Below, piece after piece: positions 10,601 through 21,599 of a stretch of 64,000 nt of DNA. The stretch spans positions 372,001 through 436,000 of the forward strand of contig CM036634.1 of the NCBI GenBank assembly GCA_020746105.1, written 5' to 3'. Every line of letters starts with the position of its first letter. Position 1 is the first letter of the stretch. The DNA comes from Trogon surrucura (taxonomy: Eukaryota > Chordata > Aves > Trogoniformes > Trogonidae). Under the pieces are notes generated by a model. That model worked only from the letters and a program-made list of their open reading frames with translations, was not told where the DNA came from and searched no databases. Both the position numbers and the translations under genes were made by a program.

Positions 10601-13600
10601 TGTGGGCAGCCTCCAGCCAACACAGAGAGAGACATCTCTGAGGGGCAATTCCTCCCCTGCTTGTCTCCACGCACTCTGGGGTGGCAGAGGAAGCCTTAGG
10701 AGCCAGCTCAGACCTCTCGACTGGGACAGGGAACAAGCATGGTTGGCTTCAGGAGGGCCTTAATGGCAGAGCCCACCAGCACAATTCCCTTGGGGAAGCG
10801 CTGCAGAGAACCTAAATAGAGCACAACGCAATTTTTATGAGAGACATGGAAAGGTTCACCCTCAGTTTGGACCCTCCTGATCGCCAGGAGCAGCAAAAAG
10901 CTTCTGCTGGAACACGGACAGATGACAGCAGGTGGGGGACCATAGGGAACATCTTCCACCAGCTACTCCCAGGCCATCGCAGGAGCCACCAGCCCATGAG
11001 AAAGCCACCTCCCCAAGCCCCCAGGTCCAAAGGCAAGTGGGGAAACCCCAGTTGTGGAGCCAGAAGAAGAAGTGTTTGTCCAGGCTCTCCCAGGACTGTC
11101 CCAGGCCAGCCCCAGCCCCTTGTTCCAGGTGTGAAACCCACCACGATGAGCTGAGGGGAGCAGCTCTCCGAAGCACCTTCAGGCTGGGTGGGGCAATGCT
11201 GTAATAAGCACTTAGGAGAGCACTTTGTCATCCTGGATCCAAATCAGATGGCAAGGATTCAGCCTCCAGAAGGACTCAGACAACAGACATTTGCAGCTGA
11301 GTGTATCAGTCCCCTCCCAAGTCCCGGTAACGAGATGCAGGACAACTGCCACTTGGGAGACAGACATGTCTGGGTGTTCAGGGCACACAAGCTCCAAAGC
11401 TTAGGAGAAATTCAGGTACCAAGTGATGGTGTTGTTACAGAAAACCTACAATCTGGCCAAGGTTTCAACCTTCCCTATCACCTTTTAGTGCAAACGAGCC
11501 TTCAAAAATCTGCTGGTGCTGGTGTTCTCCACAGGCGTGATCCGAGCCAGGTGACACGTGCCACAGGTGTGTTGTGAGAAGCAAAGAGAGCCAGACTCAG
11601 TTAAAAGCCCTCATGGGGGCACCAGATGTGTGCTCTTAAAGCTCCCTGCTGTGCCTTAGTTGAGTAAGGATCTAAAAACTTGGGAAAATCAAGAGGAGCA
11701 AGTTTTTCAAGGAACCTACCCAGGCTTGGAACGGGACAGGAATAGGAGCACACCAGCATTCCCCATGAGGGTGGTGAGACCCTGGCACAGGTTGCCCAGA
11801 GAGGGGGTGGCAGGCCCATCCCTGGGAGTTTTCAAGGCCAGGCTGGATGGGGCTCTGGGCAGCCTGATCTAGGGGGGGATGTCCCTGCCCATGGCCGGGG
11901 GAGTTGGAACGAGATGATCTTTAAGGTCCCTTCCACAACCCTGACAATTCTATGTTTTTGGAAGACGTCCCCCACAGTGCACACAGCAAAGCTCAGACGC
12001 TGCTTGGAGTTGGTAGCATTTGTGGTCCTGGGACTGGGGTGATCCCAGAGAGGTGACAGCAGAGATCTGTGCAAAATCACTAGGAACCCCAGGGCTCAAA
12101 GATTTTCACCTGCCTTCTGTAGTCACAAATATGTGGCTAGAGAATGACTTTGTTCTTAACCTAGTTCGAAACAATTGCTGATGCCTAGCCCTTGACAGCT
12201 TGGGTTTCCAACCACCTGAAGTATCTGAGATTAACACCAAAAGGTCTCCCTGAGCTCAACACAGACATCAGCTCCTAAAACAACCCATCCCATGTTTGAG
12301 TGCTGCCTCTGGCCCCAGCCAGACTTCTCCCTGGTCTGCCAGAACAGAATACCTTGTTAATCAAGAATACGCAGAACTTCCTGCAAAGAAAAGCTGTCCC
12401 TGCTAAAACTTCCAAGTTCTCCAGATGTGAAGAAAAACTTGAGAAACTACTGGAGAGCAGCTCCGGGTGCAGGCTGTGACAGGCACCCGGACACACGGCA
12501 TGAAATGCTCAGCTCTCCCTGTATCCTTGGCTTGCATGCTGCAAAAAAGCAAGCATCCAGAGATGCTTGTGATTGCCTGCGAGAAAGCCCTAAAATGCTC
12601 TGCAGCACACGTCCTCCCCTGAGGATGTTCCTGAAGCTATCAGCACTTCAGGGCTTCTCGAGGTTTTACAGAGGGATCATTAATACCATTTTCCCCCACC
12701 AAAAACCAGGGTTGCTCCTCCCCTGCTGAGGTCTGTGGGCTGTGTTTGGAGAGTAGCCCACAGCAAAAACTGAAGGGACCTTTAAGACAGTGCTTGGCGG
12801 AGGCACAAGGTGCCAGCAGTGACTTAGCTTGAAAGACATTTGCTCCTGTCTGCCAAGCAGGGTCTGGCTTGGGAGAGTTCAGCTGAGGAGCTGGCCTGAA
12901 TCCAGCCTTAGAGGGAAGATTTCTCCCATAGAACATCTACCACTAAGTGCTGGCTGATCGGGAAACCGTTTAGACCTTGTGCTCTGTTCCTTCTAAAAAT
13001 AGGACTCTAAGATGGAGAGGGTACGAGTCCTGCAGCAGAGAGTTACAAAGCAAATGTGATACAGATACCCACGGAGCATGCATGGAAGCATCAGGAAAAA
13101 AGGCAGAATGGAGCGGCAAGTCAAGAAAACAAGTATACATGAGACTTGGGAAGGAACAGAGGTAATGGAGGTACTGGCTGGGGATGGCAGCGCTGATGGC
13201 AGCCCCACTGCAGAGGTGGAACAGCAACAGAGCAACACGGCTCTGTCGGTCCAAGGGCAGGAGAAAACCTGTGGAGATCAGCATCACTGCCCCTCAAGAA
13301 GCCCAGAGACCTGGTGAGGCCCCAACAGACCATGTCCCTTGTTCTCCTGGTCACCAGGTGATTCTGGCCAGGCTGCTTGGATACATGTCTTGGGTCACAC
13401 AGGTACAACAGAGCAAGTGCAAATGAGTGATGAGATCTACAGAGCAATGAGAACGAGGGGAACCAGTCTGGTGTGAAAAAAAAATAATAACCCATTTTTC
13501 TTTTCTATCCCATCCTGCAGCAGGTTCTGCTGTGTTCCTGTACAGCTACAGAGTAAAACCGACCCCACGGCACCGCTGGGCTGAGAACAGCACAGCTCAC

Positions 13601-14252
13601 TCACCTCGGGACAGGTGCCCTGGGATTGCTCTGCTGTGGCGATGAAATTCGTCACCAGAAAAAGCACGTTTTCTCCCTAGAAAGCAAGAAGGCACCTTCA
13701 GCGGGGGATTTACACCCCAGCGGCACCATAAACCACACAAACGGCACCTTTTCCTTTTTGTTTTCGCCGTTTACATCGCGCCTTTCATCCTTTCCCGCGG
13801 GTTTTACCCACCGCTGCCGCCAACCCTCCCTCTCTCCCGTGGACGAGGGGTGGAGGCTGGGGCGCAGCCTCCACGGAGGGAGGGTCCGGCCGTACCTGCG
13901 GGGGCCGCGTGTGATCCGCCGAGTCCCAGAGCCGCCGGCCCGCGCCCCCCGCCCCGGTCACCGCCGTCCCCTTCAGCTTCGTGACCACGGCGGCGCGGGG
14001 GGCACGGTCGGTGTCCTGGTAGCCCTTCCGCACCAGCAGCACCCACCTGCGGAGGGGGCGAGGCGAGCTGAGAGGAGCCTGCCCGCCCCCCCTCGGGCTC
14101 GCCGCGGCGGGAGGCGACCGCGCTTACCCGAGCAGGTAGCCCAGCGCGCCCAGCTGCAGCAGGCGGTGCAGCAGCCCGACCCGCCGGTTCCGCGTCAGCG
14201 CGAACTTCGCCGTCTTGTAGTCCAGCAGCCCGTCACACCACCCGTCCGCCAT
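4648..14252 (-). CDS. P2RX6: P2X purinoceptor 6 (ATP-gated cation channel subunit)
   Basis: Thirteen coding exons, in transcript order: 14252-14128, 14046-13896, 13676-13605, 10486-10417, 9438-9345, 9061-8981, 8660-8519, 8337-8228, 7432-7339, 6308-6243, 5570-5493, 5078-5063 and 4832-4648. Phases agree throughout and give 427 residues (human about 441). Visible family marks: N-terminal YKTAK; TM1 at about 27-48; the ATP-site lysines in TKLKG; ten ectodomain cysteines at the canonical spacing plus one extra (SKCN); NFR motif at the exon 8/9 boundary; [10 protein letters not shown]2 at about 322-345; and a YxxxK trafficking motif (YWKEK). The GGSIGVR, YFKNC and KLYGIRFDI segments fit P2RX6 better than P2RX4 or P2RX5. 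P2X6 subunits are plasma-membrane channel components that usually assemble with P2X2 or P2X4. The last two exons are the least certain part. Three CR1 elements crowd its splice sites. Confidence 0.93.
5063..5078 (-). CDS. P2RX6: P2RX6 16-nt microexon (exon 12)
   Basis: The minus strand reads a CCGCAG acceptor, 16 nt encoding AKPPK plus one base, then GTAAGA. It continues the tail in phase from exon 11, where human P2RX6 has AKAPK at the same point. If it is not spliced out to exon 13, the frame runs on as GKTEAAA and stops at once, giving a shorter tail. Confidence 0.65.
5355..5489 (+). repeat. CR1 LINE 3' fragment beside P2RX6 exon 11
   Basis: Typical CR1 3' sequence (GTGTAGATGTGGCACTCCAGG, TCGATGATGTCAGACATCTT) ends in the degenerate tail GATTCTGTTCTACGATTCT. 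Its last base is three bases from the exon 11 donor of P2RX6. A sister copy sits at 30898-31134. Confidence 0.85.
7448..7775 (-). repeat. CR1 LINE 3' fragment beside P2RX6 exon 9
   Basis: Minus-orientation CR1: the tail complement ATCATAGAATCATAGAAGG starts at 7448, followed by the familiar body (GAGGGACCTCTGGAGATCAC, CTCTGGGCAGCCTGGGCCAG). It is 5' truncated near 7775. The CR1 tail stands about 14 nt upstream of the exon 9 acceptor. Confidence 0.9.
10038..10375 (-). repeat. CR1 LINE 3' fragment in P2RX6 intron 4
   Basis: Minus-orientation CR1 beginning ATAGAATCCTGGAATGTC and running into the conserved body (GAACACCTCCAGGGAGG, TTCCTCCTAAGATCCAA). Its 5' truncation point is about 40 nt from the exon 4 donor. 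It is closely related to the copy at 58433-58815. Confidence 0.9.
11660..11956 (+). repeat. CR1 LINE 3' fragment in P2RX6 intron 3
   Basis: Plus-orientation CR1 with CCTGGCACAGGTTGCCCAGA, TTCAAGGCCAGGCTGGATGG and GAGATGATCTTTAAGGTCCC, ending ACAATTCTATG. The first 30-40 bp are uncertain. Confidence 0.8.
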
Positions 14253-15050
14253 GGCGACCGCAGGGGCACTGCGGACCACCGCACCGGGACCCGGCCACCG
14301 CACCGAGACACCAGCCACCGCGCCGCGCTTCCCGCCGCCGCGCCGCCATGCGCGCCCACGGCCCCGCCCCTCGCAGCGGAGCCCCGCCCCTCCTGGCACA
14401 GCCCCGCCCCTCGGGCGCCGGTACGTCACGCCGCAGCGCAGCACGTCACGCCGCAGCGTCCCCCCAGCCCCGTCGCCATGGCAACAGCGCGGCGGGCCTG
14501 GGCCGGAGATGGGGTCGGGGCGCGGCCGGGGGGAGCTCGGGTGCGGCGTGAGGGGGGCTCCGCCGGCTGGGGTTGGCTCCGGCGTCTCCAGAGAGGGCCC
14601 AGGGGGACGCCAGGCTTGTCCCGCCGGTCCTAGGGGACCGCAGCCGCCGCGGTGGCCGGTGTAGGAGCAGCAGCGGCGCGGCGGGCGCTGGGCTCGGCGG
14701 GAGCGCTCGGTCGAGCTCTGCCCGGCGCTCCTTCCCCGCGGGCGAGGAGGCCGCTGGCGGCCCGGCGGGGGAGAGCGGGTTCCTGGCTGCGTGCCCCGGC
14801 CTCCTGCGGCGGCCCCGGGCCCTGCGCTCAGCCTGGGCACCGCGGCAGCGCCGTCGCCCCCCGGAGGGACACCCGCCCCGGGGCGCCGGGCTGCCGGCGG
14901 GGCTGCGGGCCCTGCCAGCCAGCGGGGCCGCCCCCACGGTGGCCCTGCTGCCCCGCCGGGCTGTGGTGCCGCCAGAACCAGAAGGCAGTGCCAGCACCCA
15001 GAGCCGGGCGCTGCCGGTTTTGTCTTTCCCGCTAGGAAAAATGTTGCTGT
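13800..15050. promoter_or_regulatory. CpG island over the P2RX6 first exons
   Basis: Dense CpG sequence covers exons 1-2 of P2RX6 and extends about 800 bp upstream of its start codon. Several GC boxes of the type CCCCGCCCC lie at about 14350-14410. No TATA box is seen. It could also serve a plus-strand transcript toward the LRR exons. Long open frames on both strands here are GC-driven and show no protein family features. Confidence 0.75.
14472..14485. promoter_or_regulatory. Palindromic X-box (RFX site)
   Basis: GTCGCCATGGCAAC matches the RFX X-box pattern RYYNYYATRRNRAC at every position. It sits in the CpG island 220 bp upstream of the P2RX6 start codon. X-boxes bind RFX factors and are typical of ciliary gene promoters. 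Confidence 0.6.
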
Positions 15051-15627
15051 AACTCCTGTGGGTGTCAGAGCAGCCCAAGTCTTGTGCCAGAAATGCGCTG
15101 AGGAGCCTTTCCTGCCTGCGGTGGGGGCAGCGCCGAAGCGGGGCAGGGGCCAGCAAGGTTTGGGGGTTGGCGGGCGGTGGGGCTGTGTGGGCAGGTTGGT
15201 TTGCAGGGGTCGTTTCCTTCGCTGGAGGCAGGAGGGGAGGTGGGAGGATGGGATATTCTCTTCCTCATCGAGCACAGAATTTTTCCTGAGAGGGTGTACC
15301 TCTCCTGAGGTGCCCCGTGGTTTTTAAAGGAGTATTTTTGGGAAGAAAGTACAAAGCCTTTGTACGTTCATGCATTGGTTATTGTTAGGTAGTCCCACCC
15401 ATGAAAGCTGCTTTCAGTGTAGTTTGGACCCTGAGAAGGATGCAGCCTTTCATGCCAATTTTTGGTGATAAATCTTTTTGTACCGCTAAATTTATTTTAT
15501 CTGGAATAGTTCTCTGAGGTCCCTTCGAGTTCGTTTTCCTCTGTCTGGTATCCAAGGCTGGAGAAAATATTTTTCAGTATCTGTTCAGAAGTTGCAACAT
15601 CACTGCCATACTTCTGTTTTAATTCTA

Positions 15628-15905
15628 AGTCATAGAATGGTTTCGGGTTGGAAACAGCCTTAAAGTTTGTCTCATTCCAGCCCCACTGCTGTGGGCAGGG
15701 GCACCTCCCACTGCACCAAAGCCCCAGCCAGCCTGGCCTTGGACGCTTCCAAGGAGGGAGCTGCCACAGCTTCTCCTGGAAATCTGTTCTGGTGTCTCAC
15801 TACCCTCAGAGGAAAGAATTTCTTCCTAAAATTTGGTCTAAATCTGCCCTCTTTCAGTTTAAAGCCATTACCCCTGTCCTATCACTGCATGCCCTTGTAA
15901 ACACT
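15628..15905 (-). repeat. CR1 LINE 3' fragment
   Basis: Minus orientation, starting TCATAGAATGGTTTCGGGTT and continuing GCCTTGGACGCTTCCAAGG and AAAGAATTTCTTCCTAAAAT. It is more diverged than the other copies. Confidence 0.8.
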
Positions 15906-16763
15906 TCTGAAATTAGAAGTCCCCCTGCCAAGAGATCAGGATACTGGCGCAATAAAGGCTTCTTGAATGTCAAGGTCAGGATCCAGAGCGGCTGTAAGTG
16001 AACTAAAGGGCTCTACTCACAGAGTGCCAGGTGTAAGTGATGTCCAGAGAGGTACATCCTCAGGCACAGTGGGCCAGAGCCTTTTGGTTTTTTCTCTGTG
16101 TTGTGAATATTGACAGCAGAAATATATTTGTCAATGTTTTTATGGAAGGAAAAATTAATTCTTTATTCACATAACCAAAGTGAAACATCATAATCTGTAT
16201 TCAGTGTTTGCTTTTCCAATCTAACTTTACATGATTTTAGAAGGCGAGTAGTCTTGTGCGCTTCTGCTAATGGCTTTGTGAAATCCCCCTGCGTCCTGCC
16301 AGGCTAAAGGGAGCTGAAAAAGAAATATTCACAAGAGCTTTGTGAGACCAGTGAAACTGTGAATTAATGGTTTGGTTTTTGTTGTGTTTTTTTTTTTTCT
16401 CCTGTTGTAGGGTGCCAAGGCTTTAGCTCTTTCCTCGCTGGTTGATACCTGCATTGCGGTAGAGGAGGAAATTGTGCTGTCGTCTTTGTGGATTTAACCA
16501 GTGCTGCTGTCGCAGTGACTCTGTGTTTGCAAAAAGGGTGCCAGAATGGGGATGCTGTTCAAACCGTGCGTGAAACTCTGGTGCTTTCTCCGCCTGTTTT
16601 CATACTTCGTGAAGTCAGGACGCCACTAGTGGGAGTCAACCTAGTCCTGTTATTCCTGCAAAGCTGCTGGAAAGCTGGGAGAAAGGGCGAGTTTCTGCTT
16701 TTGGTTGTGCATCAGAAACATCTTCCTGAAACTTAGACTGTTCCGAGCACGTGGTTAGTGATG

Positions 16764-17266
16764 GGTCGTGGTTTAACCCTGGCCAGCAGCTGAGCGCTGA
16801 GCTCACTACCCCCGGGACAGAATTGGAAGGGTCATAGTAGGAAAACTCGTGGGGTGAGATAAGAGCAGTTTAATAACTGGAAAAGAATAATGCCCCCAAA
16901 AGACAAGTGCTGCAAATGAAACTCCATTTCTCACATCACACGACTGATGCCCAGCCAGTCCCCAAGCAGTGGCCCCCCCGGCTGACTTTCCCCCTGGTTT
17001 ATCCGCTGAGCGTGCCGTGAGCCACACGGTCGGGAGCAGCCCGCTGGTGGGCTGGGGGCAGCTTCCCGGCTGTGTCCCCTCCCAGGTGCTCGCACACCCC
17101 CAGCCCAGCCCGCTCGCTGGTGGGGCGGGACGAGGAGCAGAAAAGGCCCTGGCGCTGCGCGGGCGTTGCTCGGGGATAACCACGCCGGCTCTGGGGTATC
17201 GGCACGAATTCAGCACACAGCCCCGTGTTAGCTATGAAGAAAATTATCCAAGCACAAACCAGCACA
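16764..17266 (-). mobile_element. Solo LTR, diverged (copy C)
   Basis: In plus orientation the sequence runs from GGGTCGTGGTTTAACC through GAGATAAGAGCAGTTTAATA and GATGCCCAGCCAGTCCCC to AACCAGCACA. This is the reverse complement of the abundant songbird ERV LTR whose sense strand starts TGTCCTGGTTT and ends CCACGACA. The middle is GC-enriched and diverged. No internal viral genes remain. Confidence 0.75.
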
Positions 17267-18254
17267 AGTGATGAAGGCTTTGTAAACTGAATTTGTGAGG
17301 TTGGCACCTAAGAAAACGGAGCTTGTAAGTGACAACAGGTGGAAGAAGTCACCTAGAGTGACTCTGCAGCCTGTGCTCTAGCAGCAGCACGGGTCTGCTC
17401 TTCACAGGCACTTTTCCTGTGTCTTAATGCCTCTGTAGGATTAGACTCCAGACACCAGGAGCAGAAGCAGAGCAGTGCTTCCTGAATTTAAGTCTCAGGC
17501 AGCTCTAGAGAGGTCTTGTGTCTGGAGATCATGGCTTTAGTCCTTGCTTTCCCAGGGTCAGCGTTCCTGCCTTTCGCAGTTGAAGGAGCAGCTCCCGGCT
17601 GTGCGTGGATGGGTTACCCAGGTTGTGAGTCGCACATGGCAGAGTCCCGCGCAGAGCTGAGGTGCAGCACAGGTGGTTCGGTGAGATACAGCATGTACCC
17701 CACGGCCCTAACGAGCCCCGGTCGAGCACTAACTGGTTGGATTCAGTATTAAGAGGTTTAGGGTCCTGTTCATTCTGTGCTAGGAAAAAGCATTCTGGGT
17801 GTAGGTGGGCAGAGAAGTTCCTGCTTTTATATTTGGGCCTTGGTGTCTCTCTTCACATCCATTCGTGCCGTTACATTTAGCTTCTCTGTCTCTCTCTGCC
17901 TACGTTCTTTCTTTTTTTTTTTCAAATCGCGATGAGGAACCAAGAAACCAGCTCTAACTTTGCTGGCTGTGGGTTGTACGCGGCGAGGGAAGCGTGGATG
18001 TGCAAGGAACACATTTGCCTCGTGTCCTGTACTCCTGTGGCAGAATGCCAGCAGCTTATCTTAGGAGCAGGCTGTGAATTCAAAACTGAAGTTGTTCCTG
18101 CCAAAATCCTGCGTTAGACCGGGCTCGGCGTTGTTTCTTCCTGGCACTGCTTCTGTCATTGCGGTATAGAGGTCAGGTGCCTCCCTGGCATCTGGTACAA
18201 TTTGATGGCCTGTTTGTGTTTTTTCTTTTCCCCACCTGTTGACTTGTCTGACAG

Positions 18255-18442
18255 CAAACCAGATGTTGAAGAAGCTGAGGCCTTTTCCACGATGCTTCTA
18301 GAAAACACAACAATTGTGTCACTCCAGCTCTCAGGAAATGAATTTGATGATCGTGCAGCAACATACTTGGCGGATGCCAACACAGCAAACAGCAAAGTGG
18401 AAATTCTGGATCTGAGTTACAACATGTTTGGTGACAAAGCAG
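18255..18442 (+). CDS. LRRC74B: Intact LRRC74B-type exon
   Basis: A pyrimidine-rich tract and ACAG acceptor precede 188 nt of open sequence ending GCA G|GTAACG. The translation has two repeats: a first ending near MLLENTTI, then VSLQLSGNEFDDRAATYL and VEILDLSYNMFGDKAG. The LQLSGNxF and LDLSYNxF cores and their spacing follow the LRR pattern LxxLxLSxN. Entry and exit phases agree with the human gene. Confidence 0.75.
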
Positions 18443-20262
18443 GTAACGCGATGTCTCTGTAGCTTGCACAGAGGGTTGCTGTGGCCGTTGGCAATGCAGC
18501 TTCCTGAGTTGCTTGCCAGCCTCAGACCTTTTCTTAACCTATGTTCCTCCTGGTTCCCAAATTCTGATTGTCTTACTTTCACTGAATTATCATTTGCCTT
18601 TTTTTTCCCTCTGTCGTGATTTCGGCTTTCACAGGTGTGTAAAATGCTTAGTAAGAGCAGAAAAAATCCCAGTGGAACTGAGTTCTGCCAGCAGTCCTTC
18701 TGTCTCAGTCCCTGCCGCTGAGGGGTGGCTGCACGTGCCAAGGGCAGGACATGAGAGTGGAACAAGCAGGTTGTGCCCCCCCTGATACTTTGCTGCCCTC
18801 GACAGCTTGTGGTTTGGGGACTTCCTTTGCTGGTGACTTTGGCTATTTTTTTTTTTCTTGTTGATCCCGACCTCGAGCGATGCACATTGCTCTTTTTCTT
18901 TGGCTCCTGATTTTTGAGCGCGCCTTTAATTAGTTCATTACATCCCTGCGTTCCCAGTGCTCCTGTGAGGCTGCTGTGGTGTGACGGAACCCAGCTATCG
19001 CTCTCTGCGCCTTTGTGCTGCGTTTGCCAGGCTCACTTGTGCTGGGCTGAACTCCCCGATTCTTTCATCCTGACTGCCCGTTTCTGCGGAACACTCCTGG
19101 TGATGGCATTGCTAATTGCTGACTTTTCAACCTTTGTGCTTATCTCCTGTTTGCACCTTACTGGCACACGCTTCATCTTCTCCATCTGCTGTTATCTCCA
19201 GGATGAGGAGTCACAAATCTTCTCCTTGCTCCTGGTCTCACTCTACAACCATGCTCCAAAGGCTTCCAGCACTGCCTGTGAGGGGTACACACTCAGAAAG
19301 GGAGACTGGATTCTTTCTCTCCCATGCCACGTCTCATGCTGTCTGCCCGATCCACATTCTCCCCAGGCTCTACCTGTCATGAAAAATTCACCGTCTTCTC
19401 TCCATCCACTGCTTTACAGCCCTTAAACATCACACATCTCAGCTGTTAGCCCTGAAGATCCCCCATGCTTTCAGTGGGCTTCTCTGGCTCCCAGGAAACA
19501 ACCATAACCCTCATCTCTTCCAGCCGCCGGGAAGACACCAGCCATCGCTTGGTTCCTTCCCAGTTATGTTCTGCTTTCTCCCTCATTTTTACTTTTGAGG
19601 GCTGCAGTGGCTGCTTCTCGTACCACCCCTATCCTTGCTCACTTCTGCTGCCTTTCCAGTCAAGCAGCTCTCCCCAGTCTTGGTACTGGCTGGTTGCCAG
19701 CGTCACCTCTTGCATGCCCCGTTGGAAACTCACTTGCTGAGGAAACCTGTTCAGTCTTTTATAAGGAATGCAGGAGCTCTAGGAGGGCTTAAAGAGAGCG
19801 CAGAGCTGGCTCTCCCTGCCAGCAGAACAGACCAGCAGGCTTCAGTTGGCTGGAGGCCAGAGCTGGGGCAGGGTGAGAGACTGTGGGAAGTCACCTGGTT
19901 GCTTGGTGGCAGCTTCCAGACGCGCCTCAGACTGGAGAAGGAGCCTCTGCAGTCCCATCTCCACGCATGAGCAGCAGACCCTGGCTTTGCCAGAGGGTGA
20001 CGGGATTTTCTTTTCTTCCTGGCCACGCTTGCAGCCTGTGGTCAGAGGACACGTGTGGTTTATGGTCTGGCAGCTTCTGCTTTGTGTTTATAGTAAACGA
20101 GGTATAAAAGAAAATAGTCTGTTGTAGTTTTAATTGCTGGCCTAGAGGTAATACAGACAGTTGCAGAGAAATGCCTAAACTAACCCAAGCTTCCTTTTAA
20201 CTCCCAATTCTTTTAACTCTTACACTGTTTGGCTTCATGTTTTTTTGTTTTTTTTTTCTCGG

Positions 20263-20372
20263 GTGAAATTCTGGGAACAGCAATAGCAGAAAACATTGGA
20301 TTAAAGGAATTTAAAATCAGCTGGAACCATTTCCACAGCCAAGGGGCAGCTGCCTTGGCCAAAGGCTTGGGG
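20263..20372 (+). pseudogene. LRRC74B: LRRC74B exon with lost splice acceptor
   Basis: The homologous reading starts GEILGTAIAENIGLKEF and continues ISWNHF and AAALAKGLG, matching the human GETLGPALAEN-SWNHL segment. The T-rich tract ends CTCGG where CTCAG is expected, so the dinucleotide at 20261-20262 is GG. The next AG (20279-20280) would restore the same frame and remove six residues. No good GT donor follows GLG; a GC dinucleotide is at 20373. Confidence 0.6.
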
Positions 20373-21511
20373 GCAGGAAATGTTTTCACTCCTGTTTTTA
20401 AATTCTGAGAGTTCATGTGAAGCTTTATCTATTTAAACGAGCATGAATGCCGTGCTATGCTGTTTGCCTTGTGCCCTCGCCTGTCCAACAGCCATCTGTG
20501 ACCTGGGATCATCTACACCTTGGAACTAAGAGAGTAAAGTCATCCCAGAGCGGTGGGTACTCCCCAGGATGCCGTGGCTTAACACGAGTCTCTTCAGGGC
20601 TGCTGCTTCAGCGCCTCTGCCAGACACCCTGGTACCCCTCAAGTGGTGAGTGAGACAAGGATGTGACAGGGCAGCATGAAGGCAGGAGCTGGGTGAAGAT
20701 TGGCTGCTCCTTCACTGCTGCCACTTTGGAAGCTTTTCTGTCTTTTCTCATTAGGTTTCCTGCTACGACCAGCTCTGGGTCTCTTCCAGCGCGTGCAAGA
20801 GCATCCTTGCAAATGAGACTCCGGGGGCTCCTTTTTAATCGTTATCTTGGTGTGTAGGGACATTTGTCTGGTGGAACATCATGTCCTGTAGCTGCTGCTG
20901 GCGCTTGGATCCGTAGCCTCCTGCAGTGGGGTCTGTGCAGCTCAAGGGTGCGCTTGTGTAGGAAGCAAAATCCTCTGCAGGGGTGTGCAGTGAGGAAATG
21001 CTCTCTGCCTTCGGCTGCTTCTCTTGCACAGCCGGGATTGCCTTTGCTGAACTGGCTGTCAGATGCACCGGTGACTCGTTTTCACCTGCTTCCTACCACA
21101 GTTCCTGAGCCTTACGTGGAGCCCAGGCTCTCCCGAGCCGAGCCCCTGCCCTGGGTCACGACGGGCGTTATCTCCTGCTCTTGCTCTCCCCGGTGTTACA
21201 CGGGATGGACGCTGCAGGTTGCCTGGAAATAGGACAGGCGCTCGGGGGTAGCTCAGCAATGGCAACACCACATGGGCTCCAACTCTTTTCCCCGTAGTCT
21301 CTTCATATGAAAATAACTCTGTGCAATTGGGATTGCAGTTGGGATATAGCACAGATGGAGTCTGTGCTATAAATGTGCAATTTATTTTACAGTTATGTGT
21401 CTGATAAACGCAGTCTGTGCCTTGGGCTCGCACCTTTCTGGTCGCACCGTTTGGGGAGGTCTCTTGCATGTGGCGAGGTCTGTAAATCTGGGTTGTTTCT
21501 TCAAATTTCAG

Positions 21512-21594
21512 AACTATCCTGACACCCTGTCGATCTCCAGGAGAAAAATTAGTGTATGGAGCACAGAAGCGGTTACAGGGCTTGACTTAAATCA
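21512..21594 (+). pseudogene. LRRC74B: Eroded LRRC74B repeat exon
   Basis: An AAATTTCAG acceptor precedes 83 nt translating to a repeat core LSISRRKISVWSTEAVTG then LDLNQ, which lines up with the human LNMSNNRISAMG repeat. The two asparagines of the LRR core are replaced by arginines. The donor reads AATCA|GTATAAG, one base short of the expected CAG|GT, consistent with a single-base loss. Confidence 0.4.
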
Positions 21595-21599
21595 GTATA

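Larger units (their letters stand above)
16411..21594 (+). pseudogene. LRRC74B: LRRC74B-like leucine-rich-repeat gene, probably degenerate
   Basis: Scattered plus-strand exons match the ribonuclease-inhibitor-type repeats of LRRC74B, which also neighbours P2RX6 and SLC7A4 in human. They are: a weak candidate at 16411 (GAKALALSSL); a fully open exon 18255-18442 with correct phases; 20263-20372, whose acceptor is GG instead of AG; and 21512-21594, with an LSISRRKISVW core and eroded ends. I could not find the N-terminal exons, the repeats between the first two exons, or any C-terminal exon before 26 kb. An LTR and a CR1 lie in or near the introns. The simplest reading is a gene in decay. A functional gene using a cryptic acceptor, or an assembly error at the acceptor, is not excluded. 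Confidence 0.55.

Noticed and set aside
13626-14633. 335-codon plus-strand open frame over the P2RX6 promoter
   Set aside because: It is antisense to P2RX6 exons 1-3, Arg/Pro/Ala-rich with low complexity and no domain; long frames are expected in CpG islands.
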